Assembly (NCBI GenBank): GCA_014898425.1
Contig: RCSZ01000006.1
Location: forward strand, 372,001-436,000
Length of the DNA stretch: 64,000 nt
Reading direction: 5' to 3'
Source: Botryotinia globosa
Taxonomy: Eukaryota > Ascomycota > Leotiomycetes > Helotiales > Sclerotiniaceae
Position numbers and translations under genes: made by a program. Below, piece after piece: positions 11,801 through 22,601 of the stretch. The notes beneath the pieces were generated by a model that worked only from the letters and a program-made list of their open reading frames with translations, did no database searches and was not told the DNA's origin. How positions within the stretch are numbered: the stretch's first letter is position 1; each line of letters opens with the position of its first letter.

Positions 11801-13282
11801 ATGGCACCGTTAATTGTTGAATCAGACACCATGGAATCAATTAAAGATCACAAGAAAGAGAGAAAGGAGAAGAAGGAAAAGAAAGAGAGCAAGAAGAGAA
11901 AGTCAAGCGCTATTACAGAACAACCAGTTTCCACCGAGTCAATGGATATCGATACTGAGATGACTGGTGCTGATGAAAACACTCCAATCGAATCTAAAAA
12001 GAAGCGCTCGAAGAAGGAGAAGAAAGATAAGAAAGAGGAACCAGTCGAGGCTTCAGAGGAAACGGATGAAGTAGACCCAACAGAAACTCAAGAAGAAGCC
12101 GCAGAAACAAATAACGATGAGATGTCCGAAGAACCACCAACCAAAAAACGCAAATCCTCCGTCGAAGAAATTGAAGTCGATATTACCCTCCCAGAACCTC
12201 CGTCTAAGAAAGCTCTCCGTCGCCTAAAGAAAGGCAAACCACTTCCCCCTTCCAAATCCGGCGCAGAATCCTCTCCCGAACCCGAAGCCAAGAAGAAGGC
12301 CGAAGTAGAAAAGCGTTCAGGTCATGGTGTGTGGGTTGGAAATTTACCTTGGAGTGTATCAAAAGAAGAGTTACGCAAATGGTTTGTGGAATTCTCGGAT
12401 CTTGAAGAGGAGCACATCACCAGAATTCACATGCCTGGTCCTAACGATGGAAAGCCTGCGAACAAGGTGGAGAAGAAGTTTGGAAAGCCCGTTCATAATA
12501 AGGGATTTGCTTATGTGGATTTTGCTACTGAAGAACAAGTTAAGTTGGCAGTTGAATTATCTGAGCAATTGCTCACTGGTCGAAGACTTCTCATTAAAGA
12601 CAACAAATCTTTTGAGGGTCGACCAGAAAAGAAGGAGGCTGTGATTGAAGGCAAACCACCCAGCAAGAAGATCTTTGTCGGCAATTTACGATTTGATGCT
12701 ACGGAAGAAGTTATCAAGGAGCATTTTGAAAAGTGTGGAGCTATTGAAAAGATTCACGTTGCAACATTCGAAGATTCAGGAAAATGCAAAGGTTACGCTT
12801 GGGTTACATTCGAAGAAGTATCAGCTGCGCAGAGTGCAGTTAAAGGTTGGGTCTTGATCGAAGAAGACCTTTCTGACGCAGAATCCTTATCTGAGTCCAG
12901 CGATTCCGATTCCGATTCAGAAACCGAAGCCAAACCAAAAGCAGAGAAGTCTAAGAAACCAAAAACCAAAACGAGGAAATGGTGGGTAAACAAGATTCAA
13001 GGACGTCCTTTACGTATGGAATTTGCAGAGGATGATCAATTGAGATATAAGAAGCGATATGGAAAGGATGGATCCAAGAACCCTAACGAGAGACACCCAC
13101 GCGAGGAACGTGAATCTGGTGGTAGAGTTGGAGCTAATGATGAGCCTGTTGTACCGAGGGTCCCAGGAGAGAAGAGGGAGAGACCAGAGAGACCTGTTAA
13201 GAAGGTTGAGTACAGATCATCTTATGCACCACGTCTGACGGGTGGTATTGTAGAGAGTGAAGGAAAGAAAACTAAGTTGTAG
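11801..13282 (+). CDS. Nucleolar RNA-binding protein with two RRMs, Nop13-like
   Basis: Single-exon gene of 493 residues. The ATG at 11801 is the first in frame; another at 11831 (CACCATGG) has good context and would remove ten residues. Residues 1-170 are Lys/Glu-rich with repeated KKxKK clusters, typical of nucleolar proteins. RRM1 (about 174-275) starts GVWVGNLPW (RNP2) and contains KGFAYVDF (RNP1). RRM2 (about 289-415) has KIFVGNLRF and KGYAWVTF. RRM2 is unusual: between its second helix and the final strand (RPLRMEFAE) sits an insertion of about 60 residues with an acidic-serine run and a Lys-rich run. The C-terminus is basic and disordered. The architecture matches yeast Nop13 and nucleolin-like proteins of pre-60S assembly. 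RNA target and exact orthology are inferred. Confidence 0.8.
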   Translation: MAPLIVESDTMESIKDHKKERKEKKEKKESKKRKSSAITEQPVSTESMDIDTEMTGADENTPIESKKKRSKKEKKDKKEEPVEASEETDEVDPTETQEEAAETNNDEMSEEPPTKKRKSSVEEIEVDITLPEPPSKKALRRLKKGKPLPPSKSGAESSPEPEAKKKAEVEKRSGHGVWVGNLPWSVSKEELRKWFVEFSDLEEEHITRIHMPGPNDGKPANKVEKKFGKPVHNKGFAYVDFATEEQVKLAVELSEQLLTGRRLLIKDNKSFEGRPEKKEAVIEGKPPSKKIFVGNLRFDATEEVIKEHFEKCGAIEKIHVATFEDSGKCKGYAWVTFEEVSAAQSAVKGWVLIEEDLSDAESLSESSDSDSDSETEAKPKAEKSKKPKTKTRKWWVNKIQGRPLRMEFAEDDQLRYKKRYGKDGSKNPNERHPREERESGGRVGANDEPVVPRVPGEKRERPERPVKKVEYRSSYAPRLTGGIVESEGKKTKL

Positions 13283-14046
13283 TGGTAAAATGGTGTCTGC
13301 GGACGAGTTGAAGGATTGTAATGAAATATATTTGTGTATCAACTATCCTCTTTTTCACAGTGAACTTCCACGTGCTCATCTCGCCGTTCTATCTCTAGCC
13401 ATTCACTCTGGTATCCATTATCATTATCTTTTTCAGCACATCATCTGTCACCGTCACTCCAGACACATGACATGCACGAGACATTCTACTTCACGAATAC
13501 GATCATTCACAACCGAAATAAAGGCTTTTCATTTGTCTTAATCGAATCACTTCCTCACTTCTCAATCACCCGCGATCCTATCATTGAAAAACAGATTACT
13601 ATCTCTATGCCTCTATCCTCATTGACAACTTGCGCATCATGACCCTCAAGCATCCCCTATATCATATCTGTCATCTTCATGTAATTATCATCCAAATCTC
13701 GATCCCACTCTCGCGTTCAAAAAGAAAACATAAATTTTCCCTTTACCCCAACTCCAGCTATGCTAAAGTGATTCAAGAAATTCTCCCCCTATCTGATCAT
13801 AGCCAGAGCCGATCCAGTGACCACTACCCTCTCGACGACAAGCTCGACCGATGGTCTTTTGGAAAATCGTACATATCTGCTTGATTTCCAAAGGGCTGCA
13901 GAAGTATCGTGTACTATCGAGTGTAGATATATGCCCATCCTATGTAACTCCCTCTCCAACTCCACACTCTCCTCCCAGTATACCATTCTCTCGCGTCCCA
14001 TCCTTCTTGTCCTTCCCCCCACATCCACCTTCATTTCACATGTATT
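13283..14046. other. Intergenic between convergent genes
   Basis: Holds the 3' regions of the Nop13-like gene (plus) and the Q-rich protein gene (minus). No convincing open frame. Confidence 0.5.
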
Positions 14047-15966
14047 CTACTGTAGCCTTCCATCTTCCGCATTCTCCCCATTAGCTTTTGGCTGAAAATA
14101 ATCCACCATCTTCGCTGCTTGTTCCACATGCGGAAGAGCTTGCGATCTAGTCTGCGTATTGAGATGTCCATTCGAATATGCATTACCGATCCCATTGCCA
14201 TTCGTGGCTTGATTTAGATTTCCAGGAGCAGCTTGTGCTTGACTTCCAGATATCGCATTACCCTTCGCATTGACGTTCGCGCGTACCTTTCCACCTGAGC
14301 CCATGCTAGTTCCTACGACTTGACTATTCTGTCCACTTTGATTCAGATTGCTGGAATCCCCAGTAGGCGGCACCTTAGCCCGACTCTTCCTGGGTCGACC
14401 TCGTGTCTTGGGTTTGGGTTCTTGAGCAACACTTGAATTCTTCCTTGCGCTTGGATTCAAAACTGGATCTATCATCTCTCCATTATTTCTATTAAAGTTC
14501 TGTGGACCTTCCACTTTACCACCTGTATTCCCCGTATTCTGTCGTTTAGCACCTTGCGTGCCAATAGCGTTAGAGATTGGATTCGAAGCTTGTCGTTTGA
14601 GATTATTGGGATTTTGAGGATAGTTGAGTTGTGGTTGAGGCCTGCTAGTTCCATTCTGTGCTTGTGCCTGTGCCTGTGCTTGTTCTTGACCTCTCCCTAG
14701 ACTACTTTGCGAATATCTGCGAACTGGTTGTGCTGGTGGCGGCATTCTAAAACTTCCTGTAGAATCTTGCTTTCGCGCTGCATCTTTTTGCTTTCGAAGT
14801 ACGTCGTTGAGAATAGCCTCTTCACGTAGTTTTGTTTGCTGTCCTGTGGCTTTGACATTTCCTTGTGGTCCTGCCATTCCAAACCTTGGATCAGAAACCT
14901 GAGAATCTTCCTCGAGTCGTTTCTTCTCAGCTTTGTTTCTTACATAAATTGCCTTTTGTTGTCTGCGTAGATAGGTGTCGACCATAAGAGTCTTTTGTGG
15001 CTCGCTGAGCTTTAGCATGGCCTCCGATGATATCATTCCATGGTTCAGTATCTGCTGCAGCATAAAGTCTCGCTGTCTTTGAGAGATTGTGACCATTGAT
15101 CTACTTGTTCCTTTCATCTGCTGTTGTCGCCCTGGCTGATCTTCTTGCTCTTGCTCTTGCTCTTGCTCTTGCTCTTGCTCTTGCTGTTGCTGTTGTTTGA
15201 GTCTTGCATTCATGATGAGAGCTGCCTGTCTTTGGGTTGTCCGTGGATCAATGGTAGGATTAGGATTGAGACAGACAAGAAGAGGTTCAGCCCTCTTATC
15301 CCATCCTCTAAGTTTGGCCTCGATACTTTTCCTATACCACTCCGGAATTCCTAATAGGTCCATACGTTTGATCGCCGTAACCCATTTCAAGTTCGTTGAT
15401 TCATTTGTCAAATCAACGAAACCACCTCTAGTGGTAGCTATGTCTACGAAAATAGTTGCCACAATCATCTTTGTATCAAAACTATTAATTGACTTGGGCT
15501 TAATTTGAACAGGAACGTATAACTGCAGTCTGTCTTCTAAGCATTGCTCTTGTGCTAGCGCATTCAATTCTTCGAACGATAGAGTATAAAGAAAGCCCAA
15601 CACGTTGATTGGCGTCTTCGACTTGTATTGTTCAATACTTGTTGCGGGAGCCGGGACAGGACCCGTTGGGATGTGCAATCTGTCATCGTAGAAGCTCGGT
15701 CGGATGTTTGGTTTGTCTACAATTCACAGTCAGCGGTAATCGACAGCAGACATGCTCAAGCAGATTGTACTTTTTTCGTCGATGAACCATTCCCAATCTT
15801 TCAGACCACCGAGCCCAGAGAACTGACAAGTAGGAAACTTATTCGCGAATACTTGTTGCGATTCAGAATAATCGTATTGCAAGAGTACTGCACGGGAAGA
15901 GCCTCGAGCTCGACGACGAAATTCATTCTGATCACTTAGAAATTTAGAAAGCTGTTGGATCGACAT
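14047..15966 (-). CDS. Unknown Q/N-rich protein with an N-terminal folded region
   Basis: Two exons, 15771-15966 and 14047-15716 (621 residues). The 54-nt intron has donor GTACAA and branch CGCTGAC; splicing gives FIDEKNKPNIRPSFYDDRL, which bridges two otherwise separate frames. Residues 1-230 look folded and lack low-complexity sequence. They are followed by a polyGln and (Gln-Glu)n tract coded by a hexanucleotide repeat, a helical charged block (MVDTYLRRQQKAIYVRNKAEKKRLEE) broken by Gln/Asn-rich disorder, and an AT-hook-like KTRGRPRKSRAK. The make-up suggests a nuclear transcription or chromatin cofactor, but I do not recognise the family. An upstream open stretch has further ATGs to 16335; 15966 was chosen because the sequence before it is hydrophobic and unlike the rest. 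Confidence 0.7.
15130..15200. repeat. Hexanucleotide microsatellite inside the Q-rich gene
   Basis: The unit CTTGCT (plus strand) repeats about seven times, then grades into CTGTTG triplets. On the coding strand it gives alternating Gln-Glu followed by Gln. It is a likely site of length variation between strains. Confidence 0.8.
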
Positions 15967-16373
15967 GGCAAAAGTTGTATTGGATTCGAAAGCTACCCAG
16001 GTAAAATATTGTTTTAAATAAAAGCAAGTTCTGAGTTCAAAAGCGCAATAAGAAATCAAGAGGGTTGATAGAAAGCGGAGTGGAAGCAGTGATTGTACAA
16101 GGAGAGAAAATTCGATGAATCTTATAGTTTGGTTCAAGAAGCGGCTTTTCGCGGCCATTGGTGGAAGAGAATAAAAAGTGAATACTTTTTGAGCCATACT
16201 AGGTAGGTAGGTAATGAGAGTTGCCCAGATACAGCTAAAAGGCTTACATGACCAACAAAAATGCAAAATTAAATACAATAAATGCTTAGACATGTTCAAT
16301 TGATAATAAGTTCTCACTCCCTTACAGGTTTTCATCGTTCCTACCCTAACGTCGTCATATTATCCTCCTCAAA
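15967..16373. other. Upstream region of the Q-rich gene
   Basis: Presumed promoter and leader. The minus-strand frame continues open but is hydrophobic and not conserved in style with the downstream protein. Confidence 0.4.
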
Positions 16374-17160
16374 TTAATATGTATTAATGGCGATGCCAGC
16401 AGACACACTTCTATATCCGAAACTCCTCATCTGACAACTTTGTGGTTGATCATCGGACGATACAATCTGGTTGAGGAGTTCTATAGCGAAGTCTCTCATG
16501 CCACATTCACTCAAAGTACGCTTCCCGACATCTGCAACATATTCCAATGGCTTCAAATTCTCATAAGCAGTATCGGTTCTGAGATCAAAATCCGCAGGTA
16601 GTACTGCAGTGATGATTCATTGCCATTTTATAGTCTTGAGGGAGGAAAAATTGGGAGGAATCCGTTAGCTGAACGAAGTCGTTCTGATCTTGAGTGAAGA
16701 CTTTTGCAGATAGACTTTCTCCATCTAAATGTCCTGAATGGCAAATTTTGAAGGGCCTACGATCAGAGTTGCTGTTTGATCATACTCGTGAAGAATGACC
16801 GAATATCGTATAGGCTCCGATACATCAGTCAGTCTGGAGGAGAGTGCATGCTTCTCGATCCAGATGAGTTTTGAAAATCTCCCGAGAACTCTGGCATATT
16901 CAGGTGTTTGTATTCATCATGAACACAGAATCATAAGCCATCAACTAGCAGCCTAATCGGTAAAAGACTATCGTGGTCCCTTCGACTTACGAGAATCTCC
17001 TATCCTTCCTCTCGAGGAAAAAATGCAGCTCCTCATGTTTCTTGATAAGATCTCAATATGAATATATCCTTCACGTTAATCAATGGATTTTTCTTCGACT
17101 TCAGCCATCAAAGCTTTTACAGTGGTGACGACAGGTTGAATATTCACATTACAGTTATTG
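16374..17160 (-). pseudogene. Frameshifted relic of an unrecognised protein-coding gene
   Basis: On the minus strand, coding-like stretches run in order through changing frames. They are about 17135-17078, 17078-17035 and 17036-16995 (short pieces), a piece with one internal TAG at about 16990-16908, a 56-codon frame at about 16905-16738, a 50-codon frame ending near 16608, and an 80-codon frame ending at the TAA 16374-16376. Each switch falls at a short homopolymer or lacks plausible splice sites, so frameshifts explain it better than introns. The stretches read like one globular protein (for example PEYARVLGRFSKLIWIEKHA, then KPLEYVADVGKRTLSECGM). I do not recognise the family. Confidence 0.5.
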
Positions 17161-17569
17161 ACGACGGGATGTGGGCTTTAGAATGGGATTTCTGAACCCT
17201 CAAGTAGTCATGGAGTGGAGACAGAAGCTTTCAGAAGCCGTAAGTCAAAGAAAAAAATATCTTTTGATTGATAATCCTCGATCCCTCGTTAAAATTACTT
17301 TTCCACACCTAAAACAGTGGGATTCTAGACCCCTCCAGTAGGCAGGCGCTTGGTTATCTGCAGACTGCTAGATGAAAACAATCATAGAACGAATGTCATG
17401 CGCTTTACACCCAAGCCTAGCTCTGAATTCAACTACCATATCATCGTATTTTTTCCATTATTAATGCCACATCGAGATTTGTTCGATTCTACTTTTCTTC
17501 TAGTGGCCTTGTCACATACCAAGCTTCATGAACTAACCTAGTGGTGAGTGTTTTGAGACTAGAATATTC
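17161..17569. other. Intergenic
   Basis: Possible further remnants of the adjacent pseudogene on the minus strand at 17160-17200. Otherwise no gene is seen. Confidence 0.4.
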
Positions 17570-17666
17570 TCATGGATATCGGTTGATCCATCCATCTGTA
17601 CGGCTATCATCACCATGAGCCGGTCTTGTAGTTGCACCTGGGGTGGTTGAAGATGGGTTGCTATTA

Positions 17667-17750
17667 CTGGGGGTCTGAGAGGGCATCCAGAAATATGAAG
17701 TGGGATTGCTGGGGGTCTGAGAGAATATCCAGGAATATGAAGTGGGATTG
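17667..17750. repeat. Two tandem copies of a 42-bp unit
   Basis: The units 17667-17708 and 17709-17750 start CTGGGGGTCTGAGAG and differ at about four positions, all transitions. On the minus strand they lie in an open frame (17570-17932) encoding repeated NPTSYxWxxSQTPS. That frame could be a further 3' exon of the gene at 18043-18557, but no clear donor links them. Confidence 0.8.
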
Positions 17751-18042
17751 ATGGGATCCTCGCTTAGTTTGCTGTGCCTTTGAAGATCAAGATTTGGATT
17801 CAGATTTGCCAATAAGAAGCCAGCAGTATTCAGAGACGGCTGTACACTCTGTTGAGCTCGACTGGGTGGAAGCACTGATTGACTAGGGACGCTTTCTAAT
17901 GTAGGCTTGAAGTATCGAATGAGTCTATGTTATGCGAATCAAGAGAGGAAACTCAGACCTCGAGAACATATAAAACTCTGTTTGAACCCAAGTTTATTCG
18001 ACGCTGGGTGACATGTATCATTCTAGAATCCTATCATACTCA

Positions 18043-18557
18043 TTAACTGTTCGTTGTCAGATGATTGAAAAAGAGTATTCCCACGGGATCGTTCATAAAA
18101 GCATCACTAAGCGCCTGTGATGAGTTGAATCATTAGCAAATACTGCAAGTATTATTCCAAAAATTATGCACACCTTGGCCTCGATGATTTCTTCTCCTCC
18201 CCAGAAACTTTTTATTTTCCTCTCCCATTCTTCACGGAAATCAGGATGTTCCTCGAACCAGTCTTCACTCGGCTTAATCCAACTATTTTTGTTGACAACC
18301 TTTGGTATTTGCAACCCATAAAGCTTACAAAGATTCTCTTTTGTAATGCCTAGGTACTCTTGATTACCTGAACTTACAACATATTCCCAGTTCTTTCTAC
18401 AATTATTGTAGCGTGAGACAAATTTATCAACAGACTCAAATTTCTTATCCTTTGGGGGAGACATAGTTGGCATGCCAGGAATGTAAGCAGCATTGCCTTT
18501 GAAGTATGTGAGTACGCGTGTCTGAAAACAATATTTCCGCTCCTGTGATTCATCCAT
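18043..18557 (-). CDS. Hypothetical small soluble protein
   Basis: Two exons, 18174-18557 and 18043-18114, give 151 residues. The 59-nt intron has donor GTGTGC and branch TGCTAAT; if retained, the frame ends at 18093 with a hydrophobic tail instead. The ATG 18557 was chosen because the upstream frame is unlike protein. The product is charged and aromatic (RYNNCRKNWEYVV, KPSEDWFEEHPDFREEWERK), with no signal peptide or membrane segment. I do not recognise a family. A repetitive minus-strand frame at 17570-17932 may belong to the same gene. The existence of a gene is likely, its 3' structure is not settled. Confidence 0.5.
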
Positions 18558-19215
18558 TGTATGAAGTTCCAATATGAATAACTGATATATGAATTTATGA
18601 TATGAGTTTGTATAATGCAATGATAAGATGGTTTGTTGACATCGCAGGATCATAATATACAGGCATTGACTATATGAGGGAGGGGCAACGAGGACTTCAG
18701 ATGAGGTATTCTTTCAGGGCAAGAGTAGTGGAGTGTGAATTATTTTTCTTGGATGAAAGGAACGAAGTGCATAGATGTGTGGAAATAAGTCAGGAGCGAA
18801 GTAGAGAACTTGAAATGGAAGGTAGTGGATAGAACCATGGCTTGTAATTATCTCCGGAAGAAGTAGTGTATGCTTTCATGTTTTTGAGTACCATTCAATA
18901 TCAAGAATAATTCAGATATTTGGAATGCATCAAATAGGAATCACCTCATCTTCGAATTGCGACCCAGACACTAGAAAGTCCAGGTACGAGATGTAACCGA
19001 GCCAGGATTTTTCTAGGAGAAGCCACCCTTGTAGTTACATTATCTTATGAAGTATTCCATACACTTGTATTCGGGTTTAGAGATCTTTGAATAGTCGATG
19101 AGGCGTCAGAGCAATTAAATGGACTCCAACTTCAGGTATCCGTAATCAATATTTTCGCATGATAATTTTATCGACTTTCGTTTCTTCTTTTGCTCGAATT
19201 ATCTGTTTCGTTGCT
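18558..19215. other. Intergenic
   Basis: Presumed promoter of the small minus-strand gene. No supported coding frame. Confidence 0.4.
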
Positions 19216-19218
19216 AGC

Positions 19219-19518
19219 TCATTCCATCAACGTAACAAGTACTTTTTGGGCCAACGACAGGCTCAATACTATACCTTCATCCTCGGCAAACTCAATACTA
19301 AAACGGTAACACAAAAAGAACGCAGTAATACCCGATGCATTTTCAAACGCAATCACCCAAAGATATCCGGCGCAAGATTTGGAAAGTTTGATATCAACAT
19401 TGTAGATTGTGACTCTAGCCACTCCATACAAATTACCATTTTCATTTCTCCACACTATTTCGCGTGTCATCCTGTTCAATTTCTCAATTAAAACCCCCAA
19501 TATTAACATAAAGCCCAT
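19219..19518 (-). CDS. Possible small ORF of 99 residues
   Basis: An uninterrupted ATG-started frame just downstream of, and on the same strand as, the RNase-fold gene. It has mixed hydrophobic and charged composition and no recognised motif. A plus-strand frame overlaps nearly all of it, so one or both may be chance. It could equally be the 3' untranslated region of the neighbouring gene. Confidence 0.2.
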   Translation of the reverse strand: MGFMLILGVLIEKLNRMTREIVWRNENGNLYGVARVTIYNVDIKLSKSCAGYLWVIAFENASGITAFFLCYRFSIEFAEDEGIVLSLSLAQKVLVTLME

Positions 19519-19632
19519 TCTCCTCTCCAAGCGAGCCCCCACCTGGATTTCTCATACATTGTCTGACTTCTTTGTAACTCCATTCAGCTCCTATCTTGGT
19601 CCCTAGAAGCTCGCTAGCTTGTATGTGACTTC

Positions 19633-20288
19633 TTATCTAGTTGATTTGGTTGGCCAAGTGCGTGACCGTGGAGCGTGCTGCGCTCGTTCATGAAGCATTC
19701 GATTATGTTCTCTTCCCTGACGATCAAGCGGTTCCAACTGCGCCCGTTTAAAATCTCCCGTATTACCCTCTGGATGGTAGATCCCGCCAACTATGGCCTT
19801 ATTTGAACTGGTAATACCCCTCATCCAGCCAGGTGTGTTATGTCTTTGGTCTGGTTCAATCATCCTAGCACGATTAGCCGGAGCAATCGGTTGAAGTACC
19901 GTTTCTAGGGGAGTCGTTCCTCGGTCGTATTTGAAAGACGATTTATCTGGCGTTACGACTGGGTACTCGTATAAAGTGTCGGGCCGGTAGCCTTTATCAT
20001 TGTTAATGAATCTTCGGGGTCGCTCTCGATCATCGAAGAGAGGGTATTTGGCGTCTTTTGGACCTTCTCGATTGGTGTATCCGTGAGGATATTGGGACGC
20101 GGTTCTTGTGCCGCCGACTGGAGCTCTGGCAATTTCTTGTAAGATTACCATCACTTTGTGTGGTATGTTGCCACGGGGTGTGTGGTATTGCTAAGAGCTT
20201 GTTAGAAAAAGGTTTGTTTCATTGGATTCTAAAAGTGTGGACACACAAGATTATCGTAGTCATGGTCAGAGTTTCTTCTTCCGCTCAT
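19633..20288 (-). CDS. RNase T1/ribotoxin-fold protein without signal peptide
   Basis: Exons are 20247-20288 and 19633-20190 (199 residues). The 56-nt intron has donor GTGTGT and branch TCTAAC and joins in phase 0. Four spaced motifs match the catalytic layout of microbial guanyl-specific ribonucleases and the related ribotoxins: His50 in QYPHGYTNREG, Glu89 in LYEYPVV, Arg121 or Arg123 in ANRARMI, and His153 in GIYHPEGNTGDF. In that family these residues perform acid-base cleavage of RNA. Unlike secreted members, this one begins with a hydrophilic charged segment and has no signal peptide. It also has no disulphide-forming cysteines and carries a basic C-terminal tail of about 35 residues. 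Insertions before Glu89 and after Arg123 make it a distant member. It could be an intracellular nuclease, an unconventionally exported protein or a derivative with altered activity. The motif match is seen; activity is inferred. Confidence 0.65.
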
Positions 20289-21358
20289 GTTGAACTAAAG
20301 TGGTAGATTTGGAGTTCCGGTGGACTAATAGAAAATAGATTAACTTGAAAGTCACAGGTGCCTTTACAGCTCGTGTCTACAGAGAATGACATACAGCTTG
20401 CAGTGAGTGATTCCGACCAATTTTGAGTTTAGATGTGAACTATCAACATTATTATTAACATGGTGTTTGGAAGATTGAGCGTTGGAATTTCGGGTTTGCC
20501 CACATTTGAATGCAGATTTCGAGCGGTCAGGAAGTGCTGGTTAGATTTGTGAGTTTGGTTTCAATGATTTTATCAGTCAGCTGATGAAATTGATATGTTG
20601 TTTGTGATCTAAATACATAGACTGCTGCCGTTCTTTATATCCTCATGATCTGCGTTCTCACTCGGACCATGCTGCCAGCCAAAAATTACCCAGGTGAGTG
20701 CCAGCGTTTACATTTTGATGCCATTGTAAGCGCTCATCGAATCAAAATTATAATACTTGATTTTCTGATACGGATATCATCAAAACAAAAGACAAACTTT
20801 TGACCGTATTAATGCTGAGTACATTGAGTCCCCCCTGCCGCTATCTTTTGAGGCGTTAACTGATGTATCATGTCCGCATCCGCTCGGCCGTAGTACTCTA
20901 AGCGCTACAAACGCTTGTCAATGCTCCTGGATATCCTCTTGATATATAATAACTGCGAAACTCCATGAATCGTTGGATACCACATCCTTACCACCGAAAG
21001 CACTCTTGTGTTCACCGGAGTGTCGGTACCGCCGAGTATTCGATGGAGTCGAGGCTATGAACTTCACTACACGCGAAACGCCAATGTATATCTACGGCAT
21101 TGTAGATCAGTTGTCAAGTAGGAATGATTGGGTGACACAGCATCGTTGTGCACATTGCCATTGCACTTACCAATGTATCGGTACCGCCGTGTCGCTTTTA
21201 TCATTTTATGGATGATAATCTAATCAGAACATTATAAAACTTGCAATGCCCTTCTCACTATCATATGTTCGCGTAACTATTGACACAATATCAAAATAGT
21301 TTATCTTCTTCAAAACACAGTATCTTGTCGCCATTCAACACGACATCAATTATTCAGA
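20289..21358. other. Intergenic between divergent genes
   Basis: Region between the RNase-fold gene (minus) and the DUF3632 gene (plus); presumed promoters of both. No supported gene. Confidence 0.5.
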
Positions 21359-22386
21359 ATGGCTTCTACCGTCGAGACCTTGCCATGGCTTGCTTTTCTC
21401 GACAGAGAAGCGTCCAATACATCCCCTCAGCAGTTCGTACCAGATGTCGCCAATATATTGAAAAGTTACCTTCTCTCCAAGACTGAGAATGATAATGCTT
21501 TGGAAACCGCGAAGCAAATTGACAATTATTCAGTCCCCTCACCATATATGCACCTGAGCTCTGTTTACTGGATGATATTCGATACTGCAGCAGTCATACC
21601 TTATTATGATACTACGCAGGAGAAGCTTCTGAATCTGCTAACTCAGATGTTGAGGCTGCCCCGGAGAAAGTTTGAGACCCAGACTGGAGAGGTGAGTGAT
21701 TGTAGCCACGCGTATTTAATCGACAGAGCTAATCTATTAATAGATCGCTGAAGAGCGTCCTATTTATTATGAAGAGTTCATCAATATCTTCAATGAGAGC
21801 TGGAATGCGAGACATGGTAAGTCAAGTGCTCGTTTCTTCTGTGTTGTTCTAAATCTGGACAGTGGATGAGTTAGATCTGGACAACAAAACCCAAGATGAA
21901 TATACTCAAGCATGTATTGAGTGGGTGAATATTTCCGCATTCTTTGCTCGCTGTTATTCTGCTAGTCTGGAGCAAGATAGTGCTTCTGCATGCAAGTTTC
22001 CTGAAAATGATATTCCTGAAGGCTTAGAGTCGAAAGACAGCTATGTGCCCGGGATCGACACGGACTTCAGGGTCATGGTAGCAACACAATATATTGTCAT
22101 TGCTGGGGATAAGATCAGGGAAGTGTCAGCTAAATTTTGGGAAGGACATTCCGATGCTTGGGAGAAGAAATTAAAAGAGCTAGACAACTGGTACGAGAAA
22201 GGATTCCCGGAAGTCGCCCCTCGTTTTGAGGCACCACCTGGTGAGAAAGAACTCATAGGCACGGGAGATCTGGGAATGGATGTCCTAGCATCTGTGAAAG
22301 CTGCGAGGAAGAAGTTGAAGGATATGCGAGAAGGAATCCTCGAGAAGGAGAGCAATGAAGACTTGGCTGAGAAGAAGGATGAGTAA
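21359..22386 (+). CDS. DUF3632-family protein
   Basis: Exons are 21359-21691, 21744-21816 and 21863-22386 (309 residues). Donors are GTGAGT and GTAAGT, and phases agree. It is an alpha-helical soluble protein. The block EWVNISAFFARCYSA in the middle, and the overall size, match the ascomycete-specific DUF3632 family, whose function is unknown. Introns of 52 and 46 nt are typical of this genome. The C-terminal 50 residues are a charged helix rich in Lys and Glu. No targeting signal is visible. The family call is from motif memory. Confidence 0.75.
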
Positions 22387-22601
22387 GTCACGAGATATAC
22401 TCGGCTCATTAATAGAAGTGAAGGAATGTTTTTTGACCGCGATGCTTTTGCGAAGGTTTTGTGGCCAGTCAGCGATGGCTACATATATAAAATTAATCTA
22501 TTTATAAGAAGTATTTGAAAAAGGGATAGAAATATAAAGCCGATTTCTAAATCATAAAGGTATCATTAAACATCCATCTACACCGTTTTTTGATCGAAAA
22601 T

